Under the pieces are notes generated by a model. It did not search any database, was not told the DNA's origin, and worked only from the letters and a program-made list of their open reading frames with translations. Below are positions 60,492 through 64,000 of a stretch of 64,000 bases of DNA, one piece after another. Origin of the DNA: Butyriboletus loyo (Eukaryota > Basidiomycota > Agaricomycetes > Boletales > Boletaceae); contig JBBPSI010000023.1 in assembly GCA_038093515.1 (NCBI GenBank), forward strand, positions 62,001-126,000. Reading direction: 5' to 3'. Position 1 is the first letter of the stretch. The number at the start of each line of letters is the position of its first letter. Made by a program: the position numbers and the translations under genes.

Positions 60492-63052
60492 ATGGCATCG
60501 TCGACCTCGACGAGCTCGACCATCGGCGAGCCATTTCAGCTGTATCTCAGCAGTACTCTCTCCCAAAAGCCCAAAGACTACGAGGCCATATACTCCACTT
60601 ACAACCCCGACTTTCCCAGTTATGCCACAGTGACCGCACAAGCAGACGGCGTTCACGTTTGGGATGTCAGTAAACAGCCCTTCCATTCCAGCTTTACGAC
60701 CAAGCCTGATGCACTCAACTACAGCTCCAGAACCTCCATGCTGTAGCATCGTTTTCCGTTGGCAAGCATGTCACTTTCGCAACACCTGCTCTCAGCCTGT
60801 GTGTCATGGAGGACGGAAACAGGTCGGTTATCAGCTACATAACTCTGGGAGTAGCCCCGGACATCGCCAAAACAAATCGTGGGCGTACTATCTGGGTGAT
60901 ACGACAAAGCCTTTCCGGTTCAAGAGTCGCAGCAAGCGAGAAGACTGTTGTAGTCGTACGCTCTTCCTACCCTCGAGACACAATGACTGTCTCCGACGCC
61001 ATCTTAGGTTGATGATCCGCCTGTTCGAATATGTGGTACAGGTCATGACATACTACCGCTATTACTCGTTTCAAAAAATGGAAGTCTCTCCCTTGCGAAT
61101 GCGCTGGTGGACATAAAAAGCCAGCTAGATTGGCCCGGAAAACGCGGGCACTTGGAAACCTTCGTCTTCCCTCGCAAATCGTGTAGCTTCATTCAGGATG
61201 ACACAAATTCATGTAGCAGAGTCGCCATCACTTGCTGTCAGACCGGCATGATATTGCACGTACGATTTGTGCTTTTAGGAGAAGAGATTAACGAAGTTGG
61301 AACTTGTGAAATTTCGATTGCAAGCTCAACCAGCAACACAGACATCGCTATACTCGGCTTAACTTGCAGTCCTTCTGGAGTCGTCAGTTTTATTGGTGTG
61401 TCCCTCATGCTCATCCATATGGCACGTTGGTATTCATGTTACAGACTCCCGTGGAATATGGGCGACATATCAACTCGTATCCCTGAATTCGAGCCTTGTC
61501 TCGACCCCTATTTCTGAAAATCTTCAGCTCCAGCGGTTTACCATCCTCAAAAGCAAAAAGCCATCGGCACGGGACGGCCTCTCCGTCGTATGCCTAGGCA
61601 CTTCTCTTGTCCTCCTCGCTGCATTAGTGGAGGGGACCCAAGATATATCTCTTCAAATTTGGGACCTGTCCTATGGAGTCCTTCTAGCGGCACAATCGAT
61701 GCCCGTACCATCCGCAATTCCATTAGCACATCTAAGCCTCACCGTCGCCGACGAAGGACAAGTACTTTTGACCGTTTCGTCCTCACAAATATATGAGAAA
61801 AAAAAAGTTCCTAAGCGTTCCTCGATACACATTGTGCCTGTGGACCCACGGCTCAAGTCGAATCTTGCCGCCGCACTTGGTAAAACTGCTCTGACAGCTG
61901 AATGGCTAATCCCCAAAAAATCAAATGGTCAGAAATCCGAGGAGGACGATGCAACCAAGATCATTTCCGATATTCAAACTTCTTTAATGGAGAACAATGC
62001 ACAACAAGCTGAGCAAGCTTTCTTGAAGTGGGTTGACTCTCATAACGTAAGGAGCCCATCTGTTCATACAATTTTATCGCTAATGGAGGCACAGTCAAAA
62101 GAGGCGGCTCTCGGTCATGAATTTGTCAAGCAAATCTTCAACATTGTCTTGCCTTCGGAGCCACCGACCAATTACCCGTACACTCCCCGCATAACGCGCT
62201 GTCTTCTTGAAAATGCCGTCGTCAGTACTATCATGCTCAACGGTCGCCTCATTACAGCACTGCGCGAACGAGGTGATTGGGTAAGAATCCTACTATAAAG
62301 AGTGTTCTCGAATTTCTCAGGCCTTACGAGTCTTTCAGGAAAATGTGATGTTTGCTCTGACGACGGTTGCGGACGTCTCCGAGGACGAATTGATGGCTTC
62401 GGCCAAATTCCTTATTGACAGACAACGCAGGAGCGAAGCTGCAATGGACGTTGATGCGTCAGAGGGTTATGTACCCCCTCTTTGGTCCTATCTTTTCGCC
62501 TGCGTGTCGTATCCATTCTCAGCGGCCCTGCTGCGTCTGGCTATCCGGAAATACCTGGCCGACACTCAGGATTTGGTCATGATCCTGGAGATAGTGGAGA
62601 ATTGGATACAGGGAGGAACTGAACATGAGATGGAGGCTCTACTCAAGTCGCTGGCCACGAACGCAAAGATGCCGCCAAGCAGGGCTGATTCTCCCCCATA
62701 TTCGAAGGTATGTCCGCTGCACCTGTTTCGCATCCCAATGTTTACCCGTTATCAGGTCATCACTTTTCTCCAAACCTTGCTCGACGCATCGTTCGTTGCT
62801 CTTCTCCAGTACCAGCCCGCGCACGATCCGCTGCGTCGAATCCTATCCTATATAGAGCCCGAGATCACATTTATAGATAGCTTGGAGCCGCTGCGTGGGG
62901 TGCTGGAACCATTTGTGAAGGCTCAGTTGCTGAAGGAAAAGACAGGTGCATCTAAAGAGAGTCCAGCGGAGTGGAGAAAACGGAAGAAGCAGCTTGAACA
63001 GCGGGCTAGTCTGGGTATTGGTTTGTATAGACTAGAAGAACTTGCGATCTAG
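60492..63052 (+). CDS. Utp8/NOL11-like nucleolar protein (tentative)
   Basis: Exons 60492-60665, 60725-60955, 61008-61395, 61445-62280, 62321-62707, 62756-63052; 2313 nt, 770 aa. The N-terminal ~400 residues read as a beta-propeller (YATVTAQADGVHVWDLQNLH, KTNRGRTIWVIRQSL, GLSVVCLGTSLVLLAALVEG, ISLQIWDLSYGVLLAAQSM). The C-terminal half is helical and ends LQTLLDASFVALLQYQPAHD, LRRILSYIEPEI, which resembles the NOL11/Utp8 C-terminus (LLDAHF...). Such proteins belong to the t-UTP/UTP-A subcomplex of the small-subunit processome and act in rRNA transcription and early processing in the nucleolus. Length fits yeast Utp8 (713) and NOL11 (719). The family is divergent, so the call is less sure than the gene model. 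Confidence 0.72.
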
Positions 63053-63163
63053 ACGAGACTCCGAACCCGCTCCGTGGTCTTGAAATTGATTGAATTAGTA
63101 ATACTACACTAGTAACCGTACTACTACTGCCACTAGGACGACTTCGCGGTTTCATCATCACTT

Positions 63164-64000
63164 ATGAGTTCCGTCAGGGTACTGATCATTACGGGTACGA
63201 TTGCATCCGCTCCCAGGTACAACGCGCTCATCATAACCAAGTCAGCGACAGTGCATCGTTAGGCAAGACCCAAGACCTTTCTGGTCCTGAAATACAAAAG
63301 ATCCTCCAGCATCACGGCTATCGAGAGATATCGACTACCCTTCTTCCAGACGATGAAGCTCAGATCCGACAGACCGTCCAGGATCAGTCTTCGCGCAGCG
63401 CGATAGACTGGATCATCACCACGGGTGGAACTGGATTCGGTGTGAGAGACAGAACCCCAGAGGTAACCGTGCCCGCCTTCGAATTTCTGTCCCGCCTTGG
63501 ATAAGTAGGTGATTTATGGTTTTTCTTTTGGTAGGCGATATCACCTCTGATCGAACGGCATGCGCCGGGGATCGTACATCTCCTGCTTTCCGCATCGATC
63601 AAGCACACACCACTCGCGGCGTTGTCCAGACCGATCGCGGGAACAGTCAAAAACACCCTCGTCGTGACACTCCCCGGGAGTGTCAAGGCCGTGAGGGAGA
63701 ACATGGAGGTGCTTCTCTCCAATGGTGTTGTTGCCCATGCGATCGACCTTATGAAGGGAGGCAGCGGTAAGCAAGTACATGCCACATTGGGAACGAGTCA
63801 CACCCCGGCACAGACGTCGAATACGCCTGACCACCACCACCACCACCACCATTATCATGAGGGGCATAGAGCCCCTCAATCTAGGACGCTACTCTCCCAT
63901 GATCCATCTGTACCTGGTAAGTGCACAAGGCTTGCCACATAAATAGGCGTTGTAGTCTGCGCCCGCAGCTCCAGGTCGCCACCGCAGATCACCATACCCG
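63164..64000 (+). CDS. cnxE: Gephyrin/CnxE-type molybdenum cofactor biosynthesis protein, 5' part
   Basis: Exons 63164-63194, 63242-63462, 63535-63916, 63969 to beyond the window. The first ~170 residues are a MogA/MoaB-like domain that adenylylates molybdopterin: VRVLIITVSDSASLGKTQD, GPEIQKILQ, DWIITTGGTGFGVRDRTPEA, HTPLAALSRPIAGTVKNTLV and VTLPGSVKAVREN with AHAIDLMKGG. A His-rich linker (seven His in a row, then HYHEGH) leads into PGRHRRSPYP, which matches the conserved start of the MoeA domain, the metal-insertion half. Such MogA-MoeA fusions are gephyrin in animals and CnxE in Aspergillus. The MoeA domain itself lies outside the window. The first exon is only 31 nt. A 111-bp gap separates it from the Utp8-like stop. 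Confidence 0.92.

Noticed and set aside
63622..63942. Extension of the gephyrin-like exon 3 to the stop at 63942 as a complete short protein
   Set aside because: A strong donor GTAAGT at 63917 and acceptor at 63968 restore PGRHRRSPYP, the expected beginning of the MoeA domain, so the gene continues beyond the window.

Overview
This is nuclear DNA from a filamentous basidiomycete, most likely an Agaricomycete. The genes are close together and split by many short introns, mostly about 45-60 nt with GT-AG ends. Several products belong to fungal families: ERMES subunit Mdm34, an ALR-type Mg2+ transporter, a septation-related Usp1-domain protein and NAD-dependent Mtd1. There are no operons or bacterial features. 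I rebuilt exon structures by joining ORF segments at splice signals and checking that reading phase was kept. For every complete model below the summed exon length is a multiple of three.

Layout. 1-16.2 kb is a compact block: a DUF2009/B-box protein (-, runs off the left edge), a STIMATE-family membrane protein (-), SEC18/NSF (+), a GLC8/inhibitor-2 protein (+), MTD1 (+), an ORM/ORMDL protein (-) and a Virilizer homologue (+). 16.6-24.9 kb holds the splicing factor SPP2 (+), MDM34 (-) and a Usp1-domain coiled-coil protein (+). 24.9-28.1 kb is a gene-poor gap with one intron-containing tRNA-Arg(UCU). 28.1-42.9 kb holds a KDM5-type histone H3K4 demethylase (+), an ALR1-type Mg2+ transporter (-), the GPI inositol deacylase BST1 (-) and a 14-3-3 protein (-). 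43-54.3 kb is a distinct island without a convincing intact gene. It contains an 899-bp internally deleted hAT transposon with terminal inverted repeats and target duplication, two copies of a Tc1/mariner-like relic (one here, one at 38.2 kb), a truncated antisense copy of SPP2, and decayed WD-repeat and other coding remnants. 54.3-64 kb returns to core genes: an unrecognised basidiomycete protein with a possible zinc site (-), CLPTM1 (-), a Utp8/NOL11-like nucleolar protein (+) and the 5' part of a gephyrin/CnxE-type molybdenum cofactor gene (+, runs off the right edge).

The genes do not form one pathway; this is a housekeeping region. Loose themes are membrane traffic and ER function (SEC18, ORM, BST1, CLPTM1, STIMATE, MDM34) and RNA or chromatin (Virilizer, SPP2, KDM5, Utp8-like). 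The most noteworthy items are the Virilizer homologue (a core subunit of the m6A writer complex) with a frame anomaly, a 4-nt micro-exon in CLPTM1, three GC-AG introns, the deleted hAT element, the SPP2 fragment duplication and the orphan protein at 54-57 kb. I found no clearly undescribed multi-gene system.
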